Positions 46,601-58,600 of a stretch of DNA of 64,000 nucleotides are shown here, in pieces. Each line of letters starts with the position of its first letter. Position 1 is the first letter of the stretch. The DNA is taken from the NCBI GenBank assembly GCA_949358305.1, contig OX442317.1, positions 6,142,186 to 6,206,185 of the forward strand, given 5' to 3'. Origin of the DNA: Strigamia acuminata. Its lineage: Eukaryota; Arthropoda; Chilopoda; Geophilomorpha; Linotaeniidae. The notes below the pieces were generated by a model, which had not been told where the DNA came from, searched no databases, and worked only from the letters and a program-made list of their open reading frames with translations. Made by a program: the position numbers and the translations under genes.

Positions 46601-49600
46601 AAAGCAGACTGAAACTGGATATGGTCTGTTGGTCACATCTATCTTTAAAGTTAAACCATATAATGATGTAATAAGCATTAAAAAGAGAAAAAAATGTGTT
46701 TAAAAATAACTGTCACAGTTTATTCTTTGAATATAATGAGTTTTTCTTTCAAAATGTTGTTGAAATATAAATCTTTTGCACTTTTTTCAAGTGGTTAAAG
46801 TTCATTTTCCTCGATTTGCATATCCATTTTGTTTATTTTGCACCTCAGATTCAAATTCACTTGTAATAACACTATTGATCCGTGTAATGTCTTGGGAATT
46901 TAAGGATTTAAAGCTTGTCTGAGACTGCTCCAATCAGTACTTAAAGAGTTGTGATAGCAACGTTAAGTGCCCCATAAAGACCTTAGATTGGTTTCAAGGG
47001 GAGTTCTCCTCTTTCTTTTATTTGCCTTTTCCTTTTTTCTATTAATTTATTTATACATCTTAACTTTGTGAACGAGGAAAGTGTTTTAAAAGTCTTTTGC
47101 AATGATTTTGACAAGGAAATGAATCAATTTTGTTTTTTGTTCTTTTGTTTTGCAGCCACAACAAGCAAGAAACTACATTGGTGCACCCTATAACCAAGGA
47201 AAATATCCTGCACACTGAGATTGTACATCAGCAACCACAAGCAGTGTTATTGGAGTAAGTAGTGAGTGTGGTGCCAGGTGGGCAGGTTTATTGTCTACAT
47301 CCTTGAGCATTTCCTGTGTTATGAAAAAAGGGAAAATTAAAAAAATAAATGGTAATAAGTCTTGGCTCTTTCCATCTGCTGTTTGTGTGAATTTCCCACA
47401 AAGGCAGATGTTGAGAAATGTGAGTGGTGTCACTGTGACATTATCCAAAGGAATGATAATTATTAGGTGAGTTTTTGTATTAATTAATTTTTTTTCTTTT
47501 TTTTTAATAGTTCAACTGATTCAGCAAATATGGAAACAAAAAAGACAACTGTGAGTATTTGTCGTATTATTCCGTTTTTAAGCGGCATGCCGCTATAGTG
47601 CGAGTTTGACCGGCCTGCCGGTAAACCGTATAAAAAATATTTTGACCCGCGCGGTATTAGAGGGATTTTTTAACGTATCGGCAACGAAAAACACCTAAAA
47701 GTGTGACAATTGAGACGTTTTCCATACGTTTCTGTAATTTTCTGCCGAAACGTATGCAAAACGTGTCATTTGTCATCCTTTTTTGGCACATTTTGGGCCT
47801 CCAATTGTGTACCCGCGCGCAATTCGAGGTCCGCAGGCTATTAGAGGCCCGCGTAGTAATCGATAATATACGGTAATTGCAGTTTTAGCAGCATGCCGCT
47901 TACAAAAAATCAGGGCTGGACTGGGTACAAATTTAGTATCGGGAAATCTGGATTGGTCGGGCCACAGGGACGGGCCATGGTGGGCCCGCCATGGGCCACA
48001 GGCTACCGGTAAATTACCGGTAAATTACCGGTAGTCTGCCGGGCCAGTCCAGCACTGCAAAAAAATGGCCTAATTTTCTGTAACTTTTACTCCTTTGGAG
48101 TGCGTATTAAAAATAATAAAACGTTAATTTTTGGTTTTGGAATAATAATAATTATATATGTTTATTTGAATTATTTCTCAGCCCAAAAAGAAAGCTGTGA
48201 ATCCAAATGTTCGCTCACCGATAGTCAAGCGAAACAATCAGTCGCCGGTAACCATTCAAGGGTGGCTGTGGAAACAGGGAAGCGAAGGATTTATGCGCTG
48301 GAAGAAGCGGTGGTTTGTGTTGACGGATTTTTGTCTTTTCTACTACAATGGTAAGGATATTGATTTTCAGTGTTTGCTTCTAAATGAGAAGGGAAGGAAT
48401 TCAAACACGGCTTTTGTACGCGCTTATCTTTTCTTAGGTTTGGGTTTCGCTTTGCAACTGCTTTAAAATGCACTGCGCGTGTTTTCCTTTCTCAATATAT
48501 CTGAAGCGTAAAAAAATTTTAATAGCAGTTTTGTTACATTGAACTCTTTGAATGTGTTTACAAAAAATCGCTGATATCTTTTTTTTTTATTTATTTTTCA
48601 AATGAATGTTTTTATTTGTTCTTAGGACCGGAAGAAGAAAAGATATTAGGAACCATTTTGCTGCCAAGTTATGAGATTAGCTCGTGTGGAAGCGAGAATA
48701 AAGTGAATAGGAAATTTGCATTTAGAGTAAGTAGGTGTAAAAGATAGGATATATTAAAAAGGATTTAAAATCGACAGCTGCAAGTGATTTGTTTGGACTT
48801 TAAAATAATTATTTTTAAAACTTTTAATCTTTTGATTACGGTGTTTTTTATTTTAAAAAAAAATAAATATTTAAAACAACATTTGTTGTTTTTTTCACGC
48901 TGACTAGTTGGCCATGTTTCTTCCTCCAAATTCTAACATGGTTTGTGACTTGTGAATTCTGAAATTGCATTGTGCGCTAAGACGTGAAGGTTTACGCCGT
49001 TTGTTTGTTTTTCTACAGCTGGAACACCAAAATATGCGAACATATTACCTCGCTGCGGAGACCAAAGAATCTTATCAGCAATGGATGAATGCATTAACAC
49101 TAGCGACTTTACTTCAGCGCGAATTACAGTAAGTTGTGTTTTGGAATTGATTGCAACCCCTAGTTTGCGATGACGCCACTGTTTTCCTATACATTTGCAT
49201 GCTATTCAAATTCTGAGGTCTTCTGAACTTGTTTAATTACAGTCGCGAAGATCGACGTGAAACCATTCTCCGGCCCGATGGGCAATACGGCCAATCAGGA
49301 ACGGAGGACGAAGATTCTGGGTTCACTTCTTACCATTCCAGACGTTACGTGGGCTCTCCATCACAAAATGGTATTTAAAAAACTACGAAGTATACTCAAA
49401 ACCACCACAACGTTGACCTATTCCAGCCGGTTTACGCCTAACTGTGTACTGTGTTCTACTATGCGGAAAAGTAGTTCTGTGCCTTTGACAATGTTGGTAA
49501 TCGATCACAATGTCTGGAGTTCTTTACAAATATGGTGTTATGAGCTACTTTTTTGTGCCACTACACCAGTGATACGGCTCGAACAATAGGTCAACGTTGT

Positions 49601-52600
49601 GGTGGTTTTGAGTATAGAACTACGTCCAGAGGAATGTCTGCTTATTTAGATGAGGTTGTGGAAGTTGTGGGTGTAGTTGTCGTCTGTGTCCGTTGTGATT
49701 ATTGGTTTGTGCTAATAGAAGTACTTGTAAGAGATGTGTGGATAAAGATGTAGTTCTATTGAAAATTGTCTAATTGAAAGTGGAGATAATTTAATTGAAA
49801 AACGAAATTGTTTTCCTAGGGAACTCTCCTCACAATGGGAGTTTTTCTTCAGACTGTGTACGAATGCGTCCTGAAGACATGTACCATGATGTTCCACACA
49901 ACGACCGAAGTGGTATTAACGACATTCATTTGGCGAACAACGAGAAATATCCAAATTCGTACGTCGCCCATCCAATTCATCGCCCTCCACAAAATGGCAG
50001 CCCCATGTACGCTCCACCCAAACCCAAACGCATGGTGGCAGTTAATCCAGAGCAGATGATGAATTATGGTGGCCACCCATACGGACCATACGCAGGATAC
50101 CCAGACTACCCACCACAAGGTTATCCTCAAGAAATGGATCCTCCCCACGTCAAACCGCAGGACTGGGGTCCTCAAATCAACTATGGGTACTCACCAGGAG
50201 ATTATTATGCACCATCCAGAATGAATCCAATGGAGCAAATGGAGGCGCAGAGAAGCGGCAATTACCCGATGGATCAGCAGATTCAGCACCAGATGTCGCC
50301 TAGACGAATGGATTACAGGGATCAGTACGATCCTGCAGTTTTGCGCGAGAAGGGTCACAAGTTGTACCGCGCCCAGCGTCCGCACTCGGCCAATTTTCTC
50401 GAGCACGACTACGAGCCCGGAGAAGAATTGATGCGCGAAGTTCCGGTGATGAGATCCCAGCGAGTGAAAGGAAGCCGGGGAGTTTCACGTCCAAAATCCA
50501 GCGGCGAGCAGTACAACGTACCGGAATATTGGGACGAAGGAGTCATGAACGACATGTACCAACCGCACCAGCCACCGCACACACCGCACACTCCACATCC
50601 GAACATGTGGGAAGTTCAACGCAATCCGGACACTTCGTACGACAGCTATGAATCGTCTTCCCAAGACCAGTTGCAACAGATGGAGAAAGAAGCTGACGCA
50701 AGTACAAATCCAGCTGCATTTCCTGCCATTAGACGTCCTCCTCCGAACGATACTCAGTTTATCCGAAGTGCAAGCGCGCGGTTGCCGTCCGAGACGGGTG
50801 GATATTCGCGCGAAGCGGAAGGCGAGGAACCGAAACATGCTCAACAACGCGAAGAATCGATGAAGAGATTACTCGAGTGGAAACAACGGATGTTGCAATC
50901 ACCGTTAACGAAGAAGTATCCCCAACAAAAGGCGACACCTGCTCGAAATGTCGATCCTGCCACGCCGAAAAAAGGGATGGAGTATCGGAAAATGGTAAGA
51001 AATGAAGCAACCAAAGTCGTTTGAATTAAGGGAGTAATAAAAGTTAATTGGCGAAATTAGGAGCAAGCAGATGGAGCGATGGAGGGCTATCGAAAGCCGG
51101 ATGAAATCGACGGAAAGCGGAACTTGATTTCTAGAGCGATCGGTGAGCTTATTAATCATTCGTCGTTAAAAGCGCATATTTTTATCGATTGGCCTCATTT
51201 CTTTTTTGTTTTGAAGATAATAAACCATTAGGCGGCACGCTTCATCGCTATCGAAATAGTTATTCCTCCGATGACGAAGGTAAGGATTCAATTTAGTATA
51301 TTTTTTTTAGTAAAAGTATAGCTTGAAACAAGGTTTTGCGTGGCTACTTATTAAACTGGAAACTTTATTGCTTCGGTAATTGGTAGTTATTAAATTTCTG
51401 GTTTGTGTCATGCTAAAAGCGAGGTTTGCATTATTTTGAATTCAAATAAAAAGGATTAGACGCGGCTTTTCCAGTGTTTTGTGGGGAAATATAAATATTA
51501 TTTACTGCACACAACATTTTTGCTTTTTATTATTATTTATAATTATGGTGCGGAAACTGTTTATAGGTTATTTAACAAGTATTGACATATAATATCTCTC
51601 TCTTTTCGGTGTTTTTGAAGCTATTTTTCTACTACTTTCTTCTTATTTAATACTGGTAAATAACATCTTGAGTTTTTACGAGGAAAAAATTGCTTTTACA
51701 TTGCCGCAAAAAATAGCATTGTCATCGAGTCGTTAAGTCACGTGTCTGTGATTCATCAAAATATAAATTATCAGTAATTACTGTGGTAATTACAGTGCTG
51801 CAAGTATATAAATCCTTGGAGCATGTTAGGGTAAATGCAACCAATCAATGAAAATGTGCAAATGTGGTCTTTATTTATTTATTTATAATTAATTGATTTT
51901 ATCTCATATTTGGAGCTAGGAAATGTAATGACAAGATGCTCTCAGGATTTATGTAAGCAACATTATGAAAACATGTGAGATGTTCCGTTCAATCAATCCT
52001 TATTTTATTGTTCTACCATGCCTGCTGGGCACAGTTCTGTCGTTTGCTTCTATCTCCGACAGACTAATGTGCATGAAATTCAAATTACTAACTGATTCCA
52101 TGGCTTATTATTCTCCAGTTAACCAAATATTAAAACCACAAAAAAAGAAATACAAATGGAATGAAATGTAATAATTAATTGCATGAATTTTATTTAAAGA
52201 TGATTCCGTTAGAGATTTACGCAAACGAATGTCGCGCCGTTCTTCGCAGGCTGGTAGGACAAGGAAGGTGGAAAATAAGTCACATGACACTTGTGTTAGA
52301 TTTTCTGAAAAAATTGATTTGACTAATAACGAAACTACGTCCGATTATGTCAACATTAACGCTATGACGATGGAAATGATGGAGCAGAGGAGTCAGCAGT
52401 TACCGGAGCCCGCTTCAGCAGCTGGCACGCAAAAGAAGTACAAGGATGAAAGCGTTCAAACGCCATTTCCACTCGACACCACCCAGGACTGGGTCGTTTA
52501 TCATCGGCCGCCATCTTCGTACGACGGCAAACATTCGGATAGCGGTTACGACACGCTGCAACCGAAGAATTGTACCGTTTACGACTCGGATGGATCGATG

Positions 52601-55600
52601 CGCTACGAAAAGTGTGTGACGCCAATGTTTTTGCAGGCTCGGTCCAAGCCTTTGTACGAAATTTGCTACAACGTGGACAACTGTCAAGATTTGTACAAAA
52701 CAAATGTCAATTTGTGCGATCGGCCGCCGTCTTGTCCCGATGTAATTGTCGAAGTTGATGGAAGTAGACCCGTGAGTCACGCACTGCTTTATGAAAAGCA
52801 CATCCAAATGAAACAAGGTCACAAGTCTGATTTAATGTGCAGTCCACTGGATGCAATTTTGAGTCACGATAGAAAGGACGTTGACAATTGTTCCGGTGTT
52901 AAGGCTTTGAAAAGCAAGGAAGAGGAACAATCCAATCGGCTAAATAGTTTGATTCATTACAAAAGCGATGAAATTAAAGCCGATGAATACGTGCCATCAA
53001 AGGTCAATGTGCCACTGAAAAAGAAGTGTGATGTTGACGTTTTAGATTTAAGTAATGACGTTTTATTTCCACAGAACTACGACAAACTTAAGCATTTTGA
53101 GAAAGAAAATAAGCCGATAGAAAAAGATGTCGCTTTAAAGATGCGAGAAATCAATGTATTGGAGATGAACCAGAAGAGCGTAGTTTCATCGGCGGAGAAT
53201 CTGAATTCTAAGGAAGAGTTTCAGTTACCAGGAAAGGAGAATATGGAACAGCAGGATCTAAGTCAGGGAAATTATTTTCTGCAGGAGAGACCCGTTAGCA
53301 CCCGCATGGAAAAAGTAGACGAGCTCAGGAGGCGGAAGGAGGTTCCGCCGAAGAACATAGTGCAGGACCGTATCAGGATATTTGAAGCCGCTTGCGTGGA
53401 GACTAAAGCATCAAAACCTTTGGATCTAATGAAGGATTTTGATATGAATTGTGGAATTTTGCGAAGAAGTTTGGGAAGTTGTCCTCAGTTGGATACTTTA
53501 TTGATGAATGAGCGGAGTGCCGAAGAGTATTACATTCCGATGAAAAGCGGCTTCAAGTCGTGGTTGTACGACAAAGGTTTGGATCAATTGGACGATTCCA
53601 TCTACGTGCAAATGGACGACCAGGGATTACTGATCAAAAGCTTGGAGCCGAAGGAAAACCAGGAAAGCGACATCACCGACATATACATGAAATCGAGCGT
53701 CGAAGACGACACGGATTATGCGTATAATCTCGCTTACAAAACCGATTACGAACCAATATACGCAGAACTGAAGCATCCTGAGACAGTATTTATAAGACCA
53801 TCTCTATCCGATGACCAACCGCTTGAATCTACGCCGAGGACAATTGCACTCTACGAAAACCTCGGCACGGTGCAGAATATGCGAGACACGTCGAGCGCAT
53901 CAGATGCCGATGATGAGGATAGTAAAGACTTTGAATCGGGCAAAAGATTGTCCATGTCCGATTCCTTTCGCCCGGCTTCGTATTATTTGAAATACCCAAA
54001 ATTAGAGAACGGCAGTTCGTCGGACGAGGATTTAACTTCGCCGCCACCGATTCCGCAGTCTCCGCCACCCATAGATGATCTCGATAGTTGGAGTCCTAGT
54101 CCGCGGGAAATCAGCAAAACAGCTAAATGGCTGACATCTTGTTCGAAGGAAACTTCGAGTTACTTTCAGTCGGAGAAATTGGAATCGTCCAATAAGAATA
54201 TGGCGAGTTATCTTCCGTATGATTCGTCGTTGAATTATTCGTATTATCGGGTTTACGAGGATGATCCGAAGTACGCCGATTTGAAACCGACGACATTCAA
54301 GCTGCCGAATTATCAGAAAGGCGGCGCAGAAACTGGAGCTCGTCCTAAAGAAAGTTGTAATTTAGTTGTAGACTCGTGCGATGTTGATGTGAAGAGTGAA
54401 GATTCGAGTAATTCGGCTCCTTATTATTATTCGGATTTGTTTCCGCACGAAAGTGCTCGGAGTTCGTCTTCGTCCGAGAGGTTTCTGCGCACTCGCTTTC
54501 TGCTCAATAATTCCAGGGATGTGAATATGAGCAAAAAGGAAGACATAGGGAAGAAAGTTAACCAGATCAATAATTTGAGTAAATCTATCCCGGTTGAGGC
54601 CGAAAATCTCGTTGACGAATTAACTCATTCTATTAATTTGTTGGAAGCTAAGCAGATGAACATGGCGGAGAAAAATGTGTACGAATCTGTACGGTTGAAA
54701 ATGCAAGTGAAGAAGAGTAACGCGCATCGGGAAAGCCGAAATTTCTACGTTGGAACGAGAGAGAAAAATAAAAGATCGAGATCTATGGAAGATTTGCTGG
54801 AGACGAGCGCTCAGAATGTGGTTGCAAATTTTGATGGACATGTTGGGTCGAGAGCTCTAATCTCGTCCAGATTAAGTGATTTTGACTGGCTAGAGCGACG
54901 ACGACTGAGCCGGTCTTTAGACGAAATTGATAATAGGTTGGAATTTGAAATTGATCGCGAAGAATTGAGGCGGTGGGACATGATGTCAACCGCGCCCTTA
55001 ATAAGTCGATTATTGAGATGGTCAGGGGCGCATGTGCATCCAAAGTGTGCTAATTACAGCCATCATTCTTGCTAATTTTTCAATAACTGCTAGTGAGTAT
55101 ATGACAGGAATTTGTATATGTGTTTTGACTAATTGACAACTGGAATGGACGCATTAGACAGCAATAATTAAGGCCTAATGTGGAGAATTGTGTTTGAAAA
55201 GCATCTTTAATGAAAATTTTCATGTATTGTGTGTTTTGTAATGTTTTTAAATGGCTGTTTTTCGGTCATGCGTGTGAAATTTATCCAAGGAGTGTATTAG
55301 TCATGAATGATGTTTATTTAGATTTTTATTAAGCGTGCCAAGTGTGGTCGTAATTGAATTACTTTATTCTGCTCAAGATGATTTTTAGATATATTGTATT
55401 GTATATTTTAAATTTTTTTTTTTTAAGAATTTGATTGCATTTTTATTACCGGTAATTAATTTTTTATTGCTACAATATGATTCACATACACATAAATTAA
55501 TTTTTTTTTTAATTTTTTACATTTATACATTTTTTTTTACATTTATACATTTTTTTTATTTTAGTTGTATTACTTTTGACTTTTTTTTTTATATAATGAT

Positions 55601-58600
55601 ATTGTATGGTTGGTTTTGCCTAATTTTTATTCTGGAATAAATTTTACACATTTTTTTTGTATAATATTAATAATTTTTTTTTTTTTAATTTTAAGAGGTT
55701 TGTTATTTTTAAAAAAAAATATTTTTTTTTTGAAATTAGAATCAGTGACAGGATCATTGAAAGGTTTGTATTTATCAAGAACACAACCTAGACGTCGTCC
55801 GAAGAATGATTTGCTCAAGGAAGACCCTAACATGTCTGATTCGGAACTTCAATTACGAGGGGTGAGTTGAGTGGAGTTAAATTAATGAATTTAGTGCAGT
55901 TTTAAAGTTCAGATAATCAATTTAAATTTAAACTTTCAGAAAATGCAACATGTGAAACTTCACGAGGGTTTAGGCGGCAACAACCTCCGTTTGAGTATTT
56001 CTGCCGGAGATCTTTTGGGAAAAACCGTAAGAGAAACTGTTTATTAAATATCTGTGTTAATATGTAATTGAATTAATTTTTTTTCTATTATTTCAAATAG
56101 CATGAAGAATTAATTTTGTTGTTGATTCAACTGCGAAGAACACAAGCGCGGCTGCAGAAAGCGATGGACACTTGCAGGATAGAATTGGAGGGAGAGAAAA
56201 AATTAATGCAAATGTGAGATTTGATGTTTTAATCTGATGTGGAATTTTTATATGTTTATAAATTATTTCCAAATTGCTTTTTTCAGCGATACGAAAAACA
56301 GGAAAATTCATTCGAAGAAAGTGGAGGAATTGACTATGCAGTTGGAAGAATGCTCCAAACAAGTAATGAGTTTAGATTAAAATTTAACCCTAACACAAAT
56401 AAAAGTTGACAAAATCAAGTTTCTAAATTTAAAAAAAAAAAAAAATATAGTTTTGAATTTATTTTATTTAATTTTTAAGTTTTTTTTAATTTTTTTTTAT
56501 TAAATTTTTAATTTTTTTAATTTAATTTTATTTAATTTTAGTGAATTTTTGATTTGATTTTATTGAATTTTGGTTTTTAATTGATTTCAAAATTTTTATT
56601 TCTTTTATTTGTTTTTATGATTTCTTTTTATTTATTTATTTTAGTTTGAGTTGAGTAAACCTTTAGTAAACTTAGTGGATAATATGGTTAAACTTGGTAG
56701 CTGGTATGGTGGCAGTGATCAAGCATTGACCACTCAATACCAAATTACAAATTTACCATATCCCGATTACTATTCACCGCCAAAAAAGATGATTGAGTTT
56801 ACACGAAAGCTTCAAGAGCAACGGCTTCTCGACGAAGAACAATCTGAATGGGATGAACTTGTTCCCGATCAAGTTGACTTACAGGTAGAAAATATAGAAA
56901 TTAAAATCCTAGGCAATTAGGCTTATTTCAGCGACCCAAACACACACAAAAAAACCTCAACTAACAAAACACACAAATGAACCATCAAAATCCAACTACT
57001 AAACACAAATTTCTATTATTATTCTTCCGCAGAACAAACTCGAAAAATTATACCAACTAGACAAGTCCCTACAAGATGAATCTGTCGTCCTAACAAATCT
57101 CCAACAAGACAAAGTAAGAAACCAAATTTATCCAAATATTTCAAACAATCTCCTAACGTATTTTTAAACTTAGAATATGTTGGAGAAAGCGTTGATAAGT
57201 ATACAAACAAAAGCACAACTTACTGGCGACAACGCCACGGAGCAAGAACGGTTGCAAAGACAACGAAGAATCATCGAAGCCGAGCTGGACAAAGTGCAAA
57301 TGCAGCTGGTTGGAACAACCAGGGTGAGTATATATACATTCATCCTTTAAAAACAAAATCACTTACAAAAAGCTGAATCAAAATAATAGAAATTGGAAGA
57401 AACTGCTGCAGAAAACGCGAGAATCGAACACGAAATTCTAGTTCTCCGCCAAAAAATCCACCAAACACTAAAGAAAGCTTCGACCATAGTTCCCGCATTC
57501 GCTTGTGATGTAAGAAAACCCAATTTGGTTAGTCGTTTGCGAATAACGATTACAATATTTAAAATTGTAACATTAAAATGTTTTAACTCTCACTAGGACG
57601 TGGAAACGGCTCAACTCAAGGTCCAGTTGGAGGAGGAATTGGCGCACGTGCAAAGCATTATGGACGAATTGGCGAAAAGACGAAAAGACATAAGTGGGGC
57701 CGTGGAAAAAATCAAACAGCTCAACAGCAAGAAAGAGGTCCGACCGAGTCCCACCGGGGTGTCCGGCTCGGCCCCGCTCCCGGGCCGCAAAAGCCAACGA
57801 AGCACGTACTTGGAGACGGATTTAGACACGATGGAAACGCACGACGTTCTGGACGAAGTTTGTCAAATGAACGCGGTCGTGGCCGAGATCAAAGAGCCGA
57901 TGATTCAAACGATCGTTCCGCTGTACGTGAACGCGGATTCCCTTGACGAAAAGGCGGGGAACGACGACCTGTACTTGCGAAGCGACATCACCGAAGCGGA
58001 CGACCGAACCAAGAGGTTCTACGGAATAATCCCCAGAGAGAAAGTGGAGGTTAAGACGGTCCGCATCGTGAAACGCGAGTCGGAGCGGCGTAACAAGGGG
58101 AAAGAGAAGAGGAAGGTGACGTACGAGGAGCAGCCGTTGAGCCGAGTGATCGAGGAACCTGAATCAGCGTCATTTGATGACTTTGATTACCTGGAGGGTA
58201 ATTAAACCCCCCTTTCCTTGAGTAATTTTCACTTAAAATGCACGCAAACAAACAAATGGAGGGTCGAGGAAGAGTAATGATGCAATTTTTTTTTTTATTT
58301 TGGGTTTATTTTGAAGATTTGCAAGATTTCCAGCGGTCCATGTCACTTCCACGAAACTACGGACGGGCCGTCTACATACCAGCTGAAGTCCAACCGTCCG
58401 GTAAAACTGTACGCCCACCGAATTCACTGCCGTTAACTACGACCACAACGTCGGCCACCACGACGGTTACGACGACGAATAAGATTTTACCCAACGTGCC
58501 CTACTATTACCGGACACCGACATTGTCGGTACGGGGCCGCGATAGGGATTTAGTTGTTTTGAAAGCGTCGGCTAAATCACAAATTACGTCGTGATACATG

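Noticed and set aside
52229-55075. Independent 948-codon gene starting at the ATG at 52229
   Set aside because: The frame is open back to an acceptor at 52199 and joins exon 51217-51279 in phase. It is an internal PLEKHA exon.
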